Made by a program: the position numbers and the translations under genes. 48,965 nt of DNA, taken from positions 1-48,965 of the forward strand of contig CAJTTH010000023.1 of NCBI GenBank assembly GCA_910579125.1. Reading direction: 5' to 3'. Source of the stretch: an uncultured Oscillospiraceae bacterium. GTDB taxonomy: Bacteria; Bacillota; Clostridia; Oscillospirales; Ruminococcaceae. Each line of letters starts with the position of its first letter. Within the stretch, counting starts at the first letter, position 1. A model generated the notes under the pieces. That model saw only the letters and a list, made by a program, of their open reading frames with translations. It made no database searches and was not told where the DNA came from. Positions 23,992 to 32,158 of this stretch are shown piece by piece.

Positions 23992-24252
23992 AGTATAAAC
24001 CCTCCATAAAATAAATTTAATAAGCTGTTTATATACAGCTAACTTAATTGATGGTGGAGATGATTTATACTTCCTAAGATATGCTCCCTATCTCATTTAT
24101 ATAATATATAATTGTAGATATATTTAAAAAGGGTTATCCTCAACAATAGAGTAATTCTATCGTATAAGGGAGGTTTATATATGGCCTTTGTAAAAGGAAA
24201 TAAAGCTACTTTAAGAGGAGGTAGTCCTCTTGTATAAATCTATCTCTTTCGC
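23992..24252 (-). other. Long leader of the zinc-ribbon gene; possible 18-aa peptide on the plus strand
   Basis: About 255 nt separate the inferred transcription start from the zinc-ribbon ATG. The stretch contains hairpin AAGAGGA/TCCTCTT (24213-24231) and AGCTGT/ACAGCT (24023-24040). On the plus strand ATG 24181, behind a strong SD (AAGGGAGG), opens an 18-codon frame (MAFVKGNKATLRGGSPLV) ending at 24237. Either a structured regulatory leader or a small peptide gene; I cannot decide. Confidence 0.4.
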
Positions 24253-24333
24253 CATTATAGCACATACGTTATGATTTTTCAAGATGTTCAGAGATTTTTT
24301 TCCAATTTTTTGTAATTTTTTTTAGTAATCTGC
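24253..24333. repeat. Direct repeat copy 2 (promoter for the zinc-ribbon gene)
   Basis: Same sequence type and orientation as 23247-23326. On the minus strand it keeps -35 TTGAAA (24277-24282), 17-bp spacer and -10 TATAAT (24254-24259). Confidence 0.75.
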
Positions 24334-24394
24334 CAAAAACAGCAAAAACCACATATTTATAATGCATATTAAACAAAAATTATATATATATATC

Positions 24395-24423
24395 TTGACA
24401 AATATGCATTTATCGACTATAAT
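24395..24423 (+). promoter_or_regulatory. Chemoreceptor gene promoter
   Basis: -35 TTGACA (24395-24400), 17-bp spacer, -10 TATAAT (24418-24423). Confidence 0.88.
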
Positions 24424-24458
24424 TGATTTATGACAAAAATTTTAAGGAGTGACTGTAC

Positions 24459-26420
24459 TTGAAAATCAAATCCATACGCAACCGTATAATGCAGCTTACG
24501 CTGCTGCTGTCGCTTATACCGTTGCTGGTCGTAATGCTTTTCTGTATTTTTTCGAGCTATTTTTCCGCGATAGATACTTCGAAAAAGGACATGGGAATTA
24601 TGGCGGAGCTTGCCGCTGAGTATGTCGAGTGGGAATTCAACACCTATATCGCCTATGCCGAATCTGCGGGAACAAACCTTACGCTGTCCAATCCGTCATC
24701 AAGCGACGAAAGAAAGTTGGAGGTCATAAATCAGCTTGCCGTGCAAAACGGACTGAAACGCGGAAACCTGATCAAAGCCGACGGCACGGAGCTAACAGAC
24801 GGTAATGACTTTTCCGACCGCGGATATTTCAAGGAAGCGATGAACGGCAAAACGTGCGTTTACAATCCGACTATTTCCAGACTTACAAACGAAATAATCC
24901 AGATAGTTGCCGCGCCCCTTTGGGAGGGCGGCGAATACGGAACAACACCGATAGGCTGCGCATATTTCATTGCCAATGACGATTTTATGAATGAGATCAT
25001 GCGCAAGATCAACATAAGCGACAATTGCTACGCCTTTCTGGTTGACAGCGACGGAAACATCGCCGCGCACGTCAACACCGAAAACGTACTCAACGACGAG
25101 GTCAAAGAAACGATAATCGGCAATCTCGGCGATACATACACCGCTATGCGGGAAGGAAAAACCGGACTGGATACACGCACCGAAAACGGTGTAACCATGT
25201 TTGTTGCGTATACCCCGATTAAAAATGTCGCCGGTTGGTCGCTGGCGATCGTTGCGCCGCAGGGAGACTTTCTCCGCACAACCGATCTGACCATAGTAGT
25301 TGTTTTATTCTTGTTCCTGCTTGCGGCTGCCATTGCGGTTTTCAGATCTATGTATGTCGCGAAGCGCATCGTAAATCCGATACAGCTTTGCGCAGACAGA
25401 CTTGTGAAGCTTTCTGAGGGTGATTTGTCCTCTCCCGTGCCGGATGTTCACACCAAGGACGAAACGCTTATTCTGGCCGGTGCGACAAATACGCTTGTCT
25501 CGGGTATCAACGGTATAATCGGCGACGCAAACTATCTGCTTTCGGAAATGGCATCGGGCAACTTCAATGTTCAATCGAAAGTGGGAGATGCCGCATACAA
25601 GGGTGATTTCAACAAGCTTATTACGGCTATACATATAATCCACGACGAGCTCAGTATCGTTCTGCGGCAGATAACCAGCTCCGCGCAGGAGGTCGCCAAC
25701 AGCGCCGATCAGGTATCGAACGGTGCACAGACGCTCTCGCAAAGCTCCGTGCAGCAGGCGGCGTCTATTGAGGAGCTTAACGCGACCATTCACAACATTT
25801 CGGACAAGGTCACCGAGACTACCGGAAGCTGCGAAGAGGGAAGCGGTCTTGTCTCAAAAACGGCGGAGCACGTCGAGACGGCGGTTTCGGAAATGGAAAA
25901 TCTCCGTTCCGCTATGGACGATATTTCCGCCGCGTCAAACGAGATCGACAATATTATAAAGACAATAGAGGACATTGCGTTCCAGACGAATATCCTCGCG
26001 CTCAACGCGGCTATCGAGGCGGCGCGGGCGGGCGCTGCGGGCAAGGGCTTCGCGGTCGTTGCGGACGAGGTTCGCAATCTCGCGACGAAATCCGCCGAGG
26101 CGGCTCACGATACAACGGAGCTTATCGGGCGCACAATCGCCGCGGTCGACAACGGCAACATGATCGCCGAAAAGACCTATGCCTCCGTTAAGGGCGTGTC
26201 GGAGCTTACCGAAAACGTTGAGCAGATCGTTTCAAAGATCGCCGCCGCTTCTGAGGAGCAGGCGGGTATGATAAAGGACATAACAGCGGGATTTGATGAG
26301 ATCTCCGCCGCCGTAAACACGGGCTCCTCCACTGCCGAGGAAAACACTCAGACCTCTGCGTCGCTGAACGAGGAGGCTAGAACGCTCAATGAAATGGTGA
26401 GCCGTTTCAGACTGGAGTGA
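24459..26420 (+). CDS. Methyl-accepting chemotaxis protein with dCache-type sensor
   Basis: A 653-aa transmembrane receptor. The start is TTG 24459, 9 nt after AAGGAG. TM1 is about 10-32. An extracytoplasmic dCache-like sensor (about 35-275) contains DRGYFKEAMNGK and GNIAAHVN. TM2 is about 281-303, followed by a HAMP domain (about 305-360). The methylation/signalling helices run to the C-terminus, with the conserved hairpin tip EDIAFQTNILALNAAIEAAR and GKGFAVVADEVRNLA. It should signal to CheA/CheW, none of which is in the window. It is monocistronic with a strong terminator. Confidence 0.95.
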   Translation: MKIKSIRNRIMQLTLLLSLIPLLVVMLFCIFSSYFSAIDTSKKDMGIMAELAAEYVEWEFNTYIAYAESAGTNLTLSNPSSSDERKLEVINQLAVQNGLKRGNLIKADGTELTDGNDFSDRGYFKEAMNGKTCVYNPTISRLTNEIIQIVAAPLWEGGEYGTTPIGCAYFIANDDFMNEIMRKINISDNCYAFLVDSDGNIAAHVNTENVLNDEVKETIIGNLGDTYTAMREGKTGLDTRTENGVTMFVAYTPIKNVAGWSLAIVAPQGDFLRTTDLTIVVVLFLFLLAAAIAVFRSMYVAKRIVNPIQLCADRLVKLSEGDLSSPVPDVHTKDETLILAGATNTLVSGINGIIGDANYLLSEMASGNFNVQSKVGDAAYKGDFNKLITAIHIIHDELSIVLRQITSSAQEVANSADQVSNGAQTLSQSSVQQAASIEELNATIHNISDKVTETTGSCEEGSGLVSKTAEHVETAVSEMENLRSAMDDISAASNEIDNIIKTIEDIAFQTNILALNAAIEAARAGAAGKGFAVVADEVRNLATKSAEAAHDTTELIGRTIAAVDNGNMIAEKTYASVKGVSELTENVEQIVSKIAAASEEQAGMIKDITAGFDEISAAVNTGSSTAEENTQTSASLNEEARTLNEMVSRFRLE

Positions 26421-26431
26421 TCCGCATATTT

Positions 26432-26456
26432 GCCGCGCCGCTTGGCGCGGCTTTTT
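26432..26456 (+). terminator. Terminator of the chemoreceptor gene
   Basis: 8-bp GCCGCGCC / GGCGCGGC stem, loop GCTT, then TTTTT. Confidence 0.92.
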
Positions 26457-26490
26457 GTCGGAAAAAAATTTACTGTTTTTAAAATACCTA

Positions 26491-26519
26491 TTGACAAAAG
26501 AGAAGTTTTGATGTATAAT
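26491..26519 (+). promoter_or_regulatory. Glycosyltransferase gene promoter
   Basis: -35 TTGACA (26491-26496), 17-bp spacer, -10 TATAAT (26514-26519). An 11-bp imperfect dyad ATTGTACTATT / AATGGTACAAT overlaps the expected start site (26521-26545) and could be an operator. Confidence 0.85.
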
Positions 26520-26619
26520 AATTGTACTATTTGAAATGGTACAATCGGACTGTTTGACATTTTAATTTACAGCATTAAAGTATGTGGCTAATTTTTTAAC
26601 ATTTAGGTGGATAAAATTT

Positions 26620-27597
26620 ATGAAATTTCAAAACATCATTCCCAACGTTAGCATTATCGTTCCCGTCTACAACGTCAAAAAATATGTGGAAAAGTGCCTG
26701 TTATCGCTATTGGCTCAGAACTGCGGCTGTTCTTACGAGATTATTGTCGTTGACGATGGCTCCGAGGACGGCTCGTCGGCGATAGTTGACCGTATAGCGG
26801 AAGGCTCGGATATTATCCGCGTTTTCCGCCAGCCGAACGCGGGGCTGTCTGCGGCGCGTAACACGGGGCTTTCTTATGCGCGGGGAAAGTATGTTATCTT
26901 TGTTGATTCCGACGATTACGTCGAACCGAATTACATTTCCGCGCTGTATCATGCCGCAGAGAATAACGACGCGCAAATCGCCTGCTGCAATTACCGCCGC
27001 ATAAACGATGAGGGAACGATCAGCGTCGGCTGTTTCCTTAAGCACAGAAACGGCGTTTTTTCCTCGGAGCTTATGCTCGGCGATTTGCTGGAGGACATTA
27101 CCGTGCGCGGCTATGTGTGGAACAAGATATTTTTGCGGTCGTTGTTTACGGATAACGGCATCGAGTTCCCCATCGGAATGACATTCGAGGATGTTCCCGT
27201 AATGCCGAAGCTGTTCCGGCGCGCAGAGAAGATCGCCGTTATTAAGGACGAGCTGTACAATTACGTCAGCCACAAGGGGAGCATTACAGGCTCTATAAAG
27301 TCCGCGAGCGTCGAGGACTACGTCCGCGCCTACGGCGAGATAAGGCGTTTTCTCGAGGAGGAGAACATTTATAAGGACTACAAGCATATATTCAAGGGTC
27401 TGGGGAGAAAGACTGCCGCAACGATATTTGTAATGCTGCTGCGCTGCAAGTTTAACGAGCCGCGGCTTGACGTTCTCAAAACCTACGGGCGGTTGTCAGG
27501 GCGTCTCAAATTTTATTCGGGAAGCGGATTTTATGTTCTCCGTCCCGATCTGTTAAATGGCGCAAAACATTACGTCACCAAGAGTAACCGCATTTGA
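26620..27597 (+). CDS. Family 2 glycosyltransferase
   Basis: A 325-aa GT-A fold transferase. The start at 26620 follows AGGTGG; an earlier in-frame ATG at 26584 has no SD. Motifs: SIIVPVYNVKKYVEKCL, nucleotide-binding VVDDGSEDGS, NAGLSAARNTGL, and the metal-binding DSD (V95-D-S-D-D99). It lacks TM helices, so it is cytosolic or membrane-associated. The probable role is sugar addition to a cell-surface glycan; donor and acceptor cannot be told. It stands alone with its own promoter. Confidence 0.92.
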   Translation: MKFQNIIPNVSIIVPVYNVKKYVEKCLLSLLAQNCGCSYEIIVVDDGSEDGSSAIVDRIAEGSDIIRVFRQPNAGLSAARNTGLSYARGKYVIFVDSDDYVEPNYISALYHAAENNDAQIACCNYRRINDEGTISVGCFLKHRNGVFSSELMLGDLLEDITVRGYVWNKIFLRSLFTDNGIEFPIGMTFEDVPVMPKLFRRAEKIAVIKDELYNYVSHKGSITGSIKSASVEDYVRAYGEIRRFLEEENIYKDYKHIFKGLGRKTAATIFVMLLRCKFNEPRLDVLKTYGRLSGRLKFYSGSGFYVLRPDLLNGAKHYVTKSNRI

Positions 27598-27686
27598 AGT
27601 CCGTTTATCTTGATTTAACCGGACAGAAAATGTCGGGAAAATAATTGCCGTATGTGATAGAATATTCACAGACGGGAGGGAACGCA

Positions 27687-28553
27687 ATGGATTGGACAAG
27701 GAGCTTTCAGCGCTCAATAGACTACATCGAGGAAAATATCAAAGAACCGCTCGATATCAATGAGATAGCGCGTTTGATGAATATTTCCCCGTTCTACTAT
27801 CAAAAGATATTCTCGATATTATGCGGCTTTTCGGTCGGCGAGTATATCCGCAGCAGACGGCTTGCGCTTGCGGGCGGCGAGCTGGCTCGTTCGGACGGGA
27901 AAGTCATCGAGATCGCGCTGAAATACGGCTATGACACACCCGAGGGCTTTGCGCGCGCGTTCGTGAAATTTCACGGAGTTTCACCCTCGGCGGCGAAAAA
28001 GGGCGCTCCGCTACGATCCTACGCACGTCTTTCCGTCGCTATTACAATGAAAGGCGGTAGTGTTATGGACTACAAAGTGGTAAAAAAAGAGGCTTTCAAG
28101 GTCATCGAGAAAAAGATTGTCTGCTCGGTAAACGGCGGCAGCAACGATGAGATCCCCGCGTTCTGGGATCGCTGTCACGCGGACGGCACGGTCAAAAGGC
28201 TGCTGGAGCTGACCTCCGATAGGACGGATATTTTCGGTATCTGCTATGCGCACACGCAGGAGAAAGCTCAGACGTTCGATTACTCGATAGCTGCGAAAGT
28301 CGACGGCAGCGCCGACATGCCCGAGGGCTTTTCGGCGAACGTTATCCCCGCGCGGACGTGGGTGGTATTTGAGTGCAAGGGAGCGATGCCCGACGCTGTT
28401 CAGCGGCTTTGGCACAGAATATGCACGGAGTTTTTCCCGTCGTCGCAGTACGAGCCGACATATGAAATGGATATCGAGGCGTACAAGGACGGCGACATGA
28501 CTTCGCCCGATTACCGCTGCGAGATATGGGTTCCCGTAAAGGATAAAACGTAA
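27687..28553 (+). CDS. AraC-family regulator with GyrI-like effector domain
   Basis: A 288-aa protein. The N-terminal AraC double HTH (about 5-105) has IDYIEENIKEPLDINEIAR, MNISPFYYQKIF and GYDTPEGFARAFVKFHG. The C-terminal GyrI/SOUL-like small-molecule domain (about 130-288) has DYKVVKKEAFKVIEKK and the terminal CEIWVPVKDK. This is the Rob/SAV-type architecture, usually sensing drugs or lipophilic compounds. The start at 27687 follows GGAGGG. No efflux gene is adjacent, so the target is unknown. Confidence 0.92.
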   Translation: MDWTRSFQRSIDYIEENIKEPLDINEIARLMNISPFYYQKIFSILCGFSVGEYIRSRRLALAGGELARSDGKVIEIALKYGYDTPEGFARAFVKFHGVSPSAAKKGAPLRSYARLSVAITMKGGSVMDYKVVKKEAFKVIEKKIVCSVNGGSNDEIPAFWDRCHADGTVKRLLELTSDRTDIFGICYAHTQEKAQTFDYSIAAKVDGSADMPEGFSANVIPARTWVVFECKGAMPDAVQRLWHRICTEFFPSSQYEPTYEMDIEAYKDGDMTSPDYRCEIWVPVKDKT

Positions 28554-28557
28554 CCAA

Positions 28558-28590
28558 AAAGCGCGTCTCAAAAAAGACGCGCTTTAAATT
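28558..28590. terminator. Bidirectional terminator between the AraC gene and thiW
   Basis: Perfect 11-bp stem AAAGCGCGTCT / AGACGCGCTTT (28558-28568, 28575-28585), flanked by A and T runs. Confidence 0.85.
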
Positions 28591-29138
28591 TATACCTTTG
28601 ACGAACTTTTTTCCTCGGTGTCGAACAGCTTGTCGAGCGTCTTAACGCGTTTCAGCGCGGTAACGAGCACCGCCGCGACCGCCGTTCCGACAACGCACGA
28701 AGCGAAAAACGGGAACACGAATCCGAACAGCGTCGCCTGTTCGTTGCCCATTATCAGGAACGCTATCGGGTAGGCGAGCATTCCGCCGAGCACCGATGTT
28801 CCGAAAAGCTCCCCGAGATACGCGCCGGGCAAGCGGACATACTGCGGTCTGCCTTTAAGTATCCAATGGTACAGAGCGCCTGACAGGAACGCCCCGACCA
28901 TTGACCCCGGGAACGCCAGCGGCGAGCCGAGCGCCGTAATGTTGCGTATCAGCGCCGCGCAGAAGCCTGCGCCCATAGCCCACCACGGTCCTAAGTACAC
29001 GCCCGCAATGATGTTCACCATGTGCTGTATAGGCGAGCATTTTGCTCCCAGAAACGGGAACGAAAACAGCGACCCTACAACCGCCAGAGCCGTAAGAAAC
29101 GCCGCCATACAGAGCTTTCGTACATTTGTGTTTTTCAT
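28590..29138 (-). CDS. thiW: ThiW, S component of a thiazole-precursor ECF transporter
   Basis: A 182-aa membrane protein with five or six TM helices. It carries the ThiW signature FPFLGAKCSPIQHMVNIIAG, then LGPWWAMGAGF, LGSPLAFPGSMVGAFLSGAL and YLGELFGTSVLGG. It captures a thiazole moiety (HET) for salvage into thiamine and works with the shared EcfAA'T energising module, not present here. It lies downstream of, and on the same strand as, the thiamine gene run, after a 256-bp gap with a structured leader. Confidence 0.9.
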   Translation of the reverse strand: MKNTNVRKLCMAAFLTALAVVGSLFSFPFLGAKCSPIQHMVNIIAGVYLGPWWAMGAGFCAALIRNITALGSPLAFPGSMVGAFLSGALYHWILKGRPQYVRLPGAYLGELFGTSVLGGMLAYPIAFLIMGNEQATLFGFVFPFFASCVVGTAVAAVLVTALKRVKTLDKLFDTEEKSSSKV

Positions 29139-29394
29139 AATGATACCTCTTTCCGCGCAGCGATACTTTTCAGCCGCGCAATGCGTTCAAGCAGAATTAT
29201 TCCGCTTGTCGGTCGATACTCAGAAGTATCCTCTCACCGTAAAACATACGTTCCCTCGCTGAAAATATCACCGCTGCGGCGCTCCCCGTGCGGCGTGTAT
29301 CATATCGGAGCATTGCTCCGATGTTACCTTGTTAAACCGACTTCCGCTTATTTCGGCGGCATTGCCGGTTTTTGGATTTTTAAAGTGCTCATTG
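29139..29394 (-). ncRNA. Structured leader upstream of thiW, class unknown
   Basis: 256 bp without a gene. On the minus strand it contains a strong hairpin ATCGGAGC/GCTCCGAT (29304-29322). Nearer to thiW is a 7-bp stem GCGCGGC...GCTGCGC (about 29152-29180), plus GC-rich CGCCGCACGGGGAGCGCCGC. I searched it by eye for the TPP consensus (CTGAGA...ACCC..TGAACCTGAT) and do not find it. It may be a cis-regulatory RNA. Confidence 0.35.
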
Positions 29395-30000
29395 TTACTT
29401 TTCGCTGTTAAAATGTATAAGCGACAATATACCTATCGGCAGAAAATATATACACCAGAACACAAGCGCAATTACGCCGCCGATGCTCGTGCCGCCGTCA
29501 GACATTCCCCCGAAAACGCCCGTCATAGGCATTATAAAGCAACCGATGAAAAATGCCCCGTGTATTATCATAAGAGACTTCAGCCATTTGTCCGCCTTGC
29601 TTTTCACCTTGACCGTCAAGCCGATGAAAAATGTGGAAAGCGACATCATTCCGTATCCGAGCAGATCGTAGCTGAAAATCAGTCCGCCGCGTTTGAAATC
29701 AAGTATCTTTAACGCCTGTTCGTTCAGACCGTCCAGTCGGACGCTTGTCGTCTGCGCAAAATATACAAGAAAGATCAGCACGGCGTATATTGCGGAAAAG
29801 ATCATTCCGACATTTGCCGCGACCTTATGATCTTCGCCGCTTTCGTAGTGAAATCCCGCCGTCATCATAATATATCCGATCGCCAAAAACATACATACAA
29901 CGTATGAGCCGAAGCTGAGATCGGTTATTAAGCACACGGCGAAAAGAAAAACAGAAACGGTAACGACAGCCGCGCCGATCTTTGATATTTTGCGATTCAT
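29395..30000 (-). CDS. Six-helix membrane protein of unknown function
   Basis: A 201-aa integral membrane protein with about six TM helices (about 7-26, 30-48, 62-82, 105-130, 142-160 and 175-195). Short charged loops include KVKSKADKWLK and FHYESGEDHK. I recognise no family. ATG 30000 has SD CGGGAG and starts 16 bp after thiC, so it is co-transcribed at the end of the thiamine run. A role in thiamine precursor uptake is possible but unsupported. Confidence 0.7.
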   Translation of the reverse strand: MNRKISKIGAAVVTVSVFLFAVCLITDLSFGSYVVCMFLAIGYIMMTAGFHYESGEDHKVAANVGMIFSAIYAVLIFLVYFAQTTSVRLDGLNEQALKILDFKRGGLIFSYDLLGYGMMSLSTFFIGLTVKVKSKADKWLKSLMIIHGAFFIGCFIMPMTGVFGGMSDGGTSIGGVIALVFWCIYFLPIGILSLIHFNSEK

Positions 30001-30016
30001 CAACGTTTCTCCCGTC

Positions 30017-31330
30017 TTACTTCTCGGAGCAGAACTTGACCTCCTTGCCCTCGAGTATCATGTTTGTGGTGCGGACCGCGCACATCTTGCCGCACATGGA
30101 GCAGGTGTGACGGTCGGCGGGGGGAGTACTCTCGAAATAGGCGCGCGCCTTTTCGGGGTCTATGGCTATCTCGAACATATGCTCCCAGTCTATCGCGTGA
30201 CGAGCTTCCGCCATTTTGTTGTCGATGTCGCGCGCGTGAGGAACGCCCTTTGCGATGTCGGCGGCGTGAGCGGCTATCTTGCTCGCGATAATGCCCTCTT
30301 TAACGTCCGAAAGATCGGGCAGGCGCAAATGCTCGGCGGGAGTGACGTAGCAAAGGAAGTCAGCGCCAGAGGCTGCCGCGATAGCGCCGCCGATAGCCGA
30401 GGTGATGTGGTCGTACCCGGGCGCGATATCCGTGACCAACGGACCGAGAACGTAGAACGGCGCGTTGTGGCAGATACGCTTCTGGAGGTGCATATTCGCG
30501 GCGATCTCGTTCATCGCCATGTGTCCCGGACCCTCGACCATAACCTGAACGTCCTTTGCCCAAGCGCGTTCGGTGAGCGCTCCAAGCTCGATAAGTTCCG
30601 ATATCTGCCCCGCGTCGGTGCTGTCGTCGATACAGCCGGGGCGCAGCGCGTCGCCGAGCGAGATAGTCACGTCGTATTCGCGGAGAATTTCAAGCACCTC
30701 GTCGTAATGCTCGTAGAACGGGTTCTCGTTGCCCGTCATCATCATCCACGCGAACAGCAGCGAACCGCCGCGCGACACGATGTTCATCTTGCGCGGGTCG
30801 CGGCGGAAAGCCTCGACGGCGCGGCGGTTTATTCCCGCGTGGATAGTCATAAAATCCACGCCCTCCTCCGCGTGAGCCCGGACGACCTTCAGGAAATCCT
30901 CGGCGGTAATTTCAAGCAAGTCCTTTTCGAGATAACCGATAGCGTCGTACATGGGAACAGTGCCTATCATAGCGGGCGATCTCGCAATAAGCTCGCGGCG
31001 GAACGTGTTGGTCTTGCCGTAGTTAGACAAATCCATAATAGCCTCCGCGCCGAATTTTATCGACATATCGACCTTCTGCATTTCGAGGTCGTAATCCTTT
31101 GCGTCGCCCGAAATGCCGAGGTTGACGTTGATTTTAGTGCGCAGTCCGCTGCCGATGCCCTCCGCAGAAAGCGCGGTGTGTTTTATGTTCGCGGGTATGC
31201 AGATGCAGCCCTCCGCTACTTTTTCTCGGATTTTTTCGGCATCTGTGTATTCCTTTTCGGCGACGGTTTTCATTTCGGGAGTGATTATCCCTTTTTTCGC
31301 CGCTTCCATTTGGGTCTTATATTCTCTCAT
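30017..31330 (-). CDS. thiC: Phosphomethylpyrimidine synthase
   Basis: A 437-aa radical-SAM enzyme converting aminoimidazole ribotide to HMP-P, the pyrimidine half of thiamine. Diagnostic blocks: SGLRTKINVNLGIS, DLSNYGKTN, NIVSRGGSL, SLGDALRPGCIDDSTDAGQ, VMVEGPGHMAMNEI, PFYVLGPLVTDIAPGYDHI, and the C-terminal [4Fe-4S] motif CSMCGKMCAVR. The length fits the short clostridial form without the N-terminal extension. It is distal in a run headed by the TPP riboswitch and thiD. Confidence 0.97.
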   Translation of the reverse strand: MREYKTQMEAAKKGIITPEMKTVAEKEYTDAEKIREKVAEGCICIPANIKHTALSAEGIGSGLRTKINVNLGISGDAKDYDLEMQKVDMSIKFGAEAIMDLSNYGKTNTFRRELIARSPAMIGTVPMYDAIGYLEKDLLEITAEDFLKVVRAHAEEGVDFMTIHAGINRRAVEAFRRDPRKMNIVSRGGSLLFAWMMMTGNENPFYEHYDEVLEILREYDVTISLGDALRPGCIDDSTDAGQISELIELGALTERAWAKDVQVMVEGPGHMAMNEIAANMHLQKRICHNAPFYVLGPLVTDIAPGYDHITSAIGGAIAAASGADFLCYVTPAEHLRLPDLSDVKEGIIASKIAAHAADIAKGVPHARDIDNKMAEARHAIDWEHMFEIAIDPEKARAYFESTPPADRHTCSMCGKMCAVRTTNMILEGKEVKFCSEK

Positions 31331-31345
31331 GGTTCTTCCTCCGAT

Positions 31346-31723
31346 TTATTCAATGCAAAGCTCGACATACTGTCCGTTCTGTTTTTCGTACGCGTGCTTT
31401 CCGATGAGCGCCGCGCGCAGCTCTTGCAAATCCTCAATATCGCCGCTCGCGAATTCCTGACAGCATGTCTGAGAATCTGCGGTATTCAGTTCGGGATAAA
31501 AATCGGAGATATAGCACATAAAATTGTCGAGTATCTCCTCAAGCGGGTACTGCGAGATTTCCACGGCGTTCGCGCCCTCTCCGTACTCGGGCTCCTGAAC
31601 GAACGACAGCGAGGTCACATAAACCGTTTCGCCGTTTTCCTCGGTCCTGTAAATACCATCCTCTACGAGCGTGTAGTCATCTACGCCGTACTTCGGCGCT
31701 TCAAAATTCTTAATGTCTTTCAT
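31346..31723 (-). CDS. Hypothetical protein, 125 aa
   Basis: An acidic soluble protein with no signal or TM helix. It has recognisable features but no family I can name: MKDIKNFEAPKYGVDDYTLV, an EEIL..F helix, two adjacent Cys (QTCCQEF) and a C-terminal helix DLQELRAALIGKHAYEK. It starts 4 bp after the upstream GNAT gene with SD AAAGGA and ends 15 bp before thiC, so it is clearly part of the run. Confidence 0.7.
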   Translation of the reverse strand: MKDIKNFEAPKYGVDDYTLVEDGIYRTEENGETVYVTSLSFVQEPEYGEGANAVEISQYPLEEILDNFMCYISDFYPELNTADSQTCCQEFASGDIEDLQELRAALIGKHAYEKQNGQYVELCIE

Positions 31724-31727
31724 AATG

Positions 31728-32156
31728 CTATCCTTTCAAATTCTTTTTCAAGTAATATCTGCAATGCCCCTCAGGGCAGTTTTCCAATGTGCCGAACACC
31801 TCAAAGCCGTGCTTGATATAAAAATCCTTTGCCTGAAAGTCGAACGTACTAAGGTGAACAAGCGTGCAGCCGTTCTCTGCGGCGGCACATTCGACCTCTT
31901 TCAGCAGTCTTGAGCCGAGACCGCGCCGTTGATAGTCCTCGCTTACCCAAAGCGCGTCAATATGCAGCGCGTTCCATTGATTGACCTCTGCGACACAGCC
32001 CGCTATTACTTTGCCGCTTTCGTCGGCGATCTTCTTATTTATCTCGTAATACCTGCCGTTTCGCAGCTCTGGAACCTTACGGCAGTTGCTCTCGGTCAGC
32101 CCCGAGTATATCGCGTCGATATCACCGTCAGCGCAATCTGTTATTTTATGCCCCAT
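31728..32156 (-). CDS. GNAT-family N-acetyltransferase
   Basis: A 142-aa acetyltransferase. The acetyl-CoA-binding motif A is LWVSEDYQRRGLGSRLLKEV (Q/RxxGxG/A), and motif B is FYIKHGFEVFG. The substrate is unknown; C-terminal GHCRYYLKKNL is typical of small-molecule GNATs. Its SD (GGAGGATAA) lies inside the stop region of the upstream PARG-family gene, so the two are coupled. Confidence 0.88.
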   Translation of the reverse strand: MGHKITDCADGDIDAIYSGLTESNCRKVPELRNGRYYEINKKIADESGKVIAGCVAEVNQWNALHIDALWVSEDYQRRGLGSRLLKEVECAAAENGCTLVHLSTFDFQAKDFYIKHGFEVFGTLENCPEGHCRYYLKKNLKG

Positions 32157-32158
32157 GA

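Noticed and set aside
29139..29394. TPP riboswitch upstream of thiW
   Set aside because: Parts such as GGTGAGAGGATAC look similar, but the ACCC..TGAACCTGAT core and the CGTAGGGA closing strand are missing, unlike the clear thi box at 36091-36171.
29990..31816. Plus-strand open frame of 608 codons
   Set aside because: Antisense to thiC and its neighbour; the thiC product is fully conserved, so this is a shadow frame.
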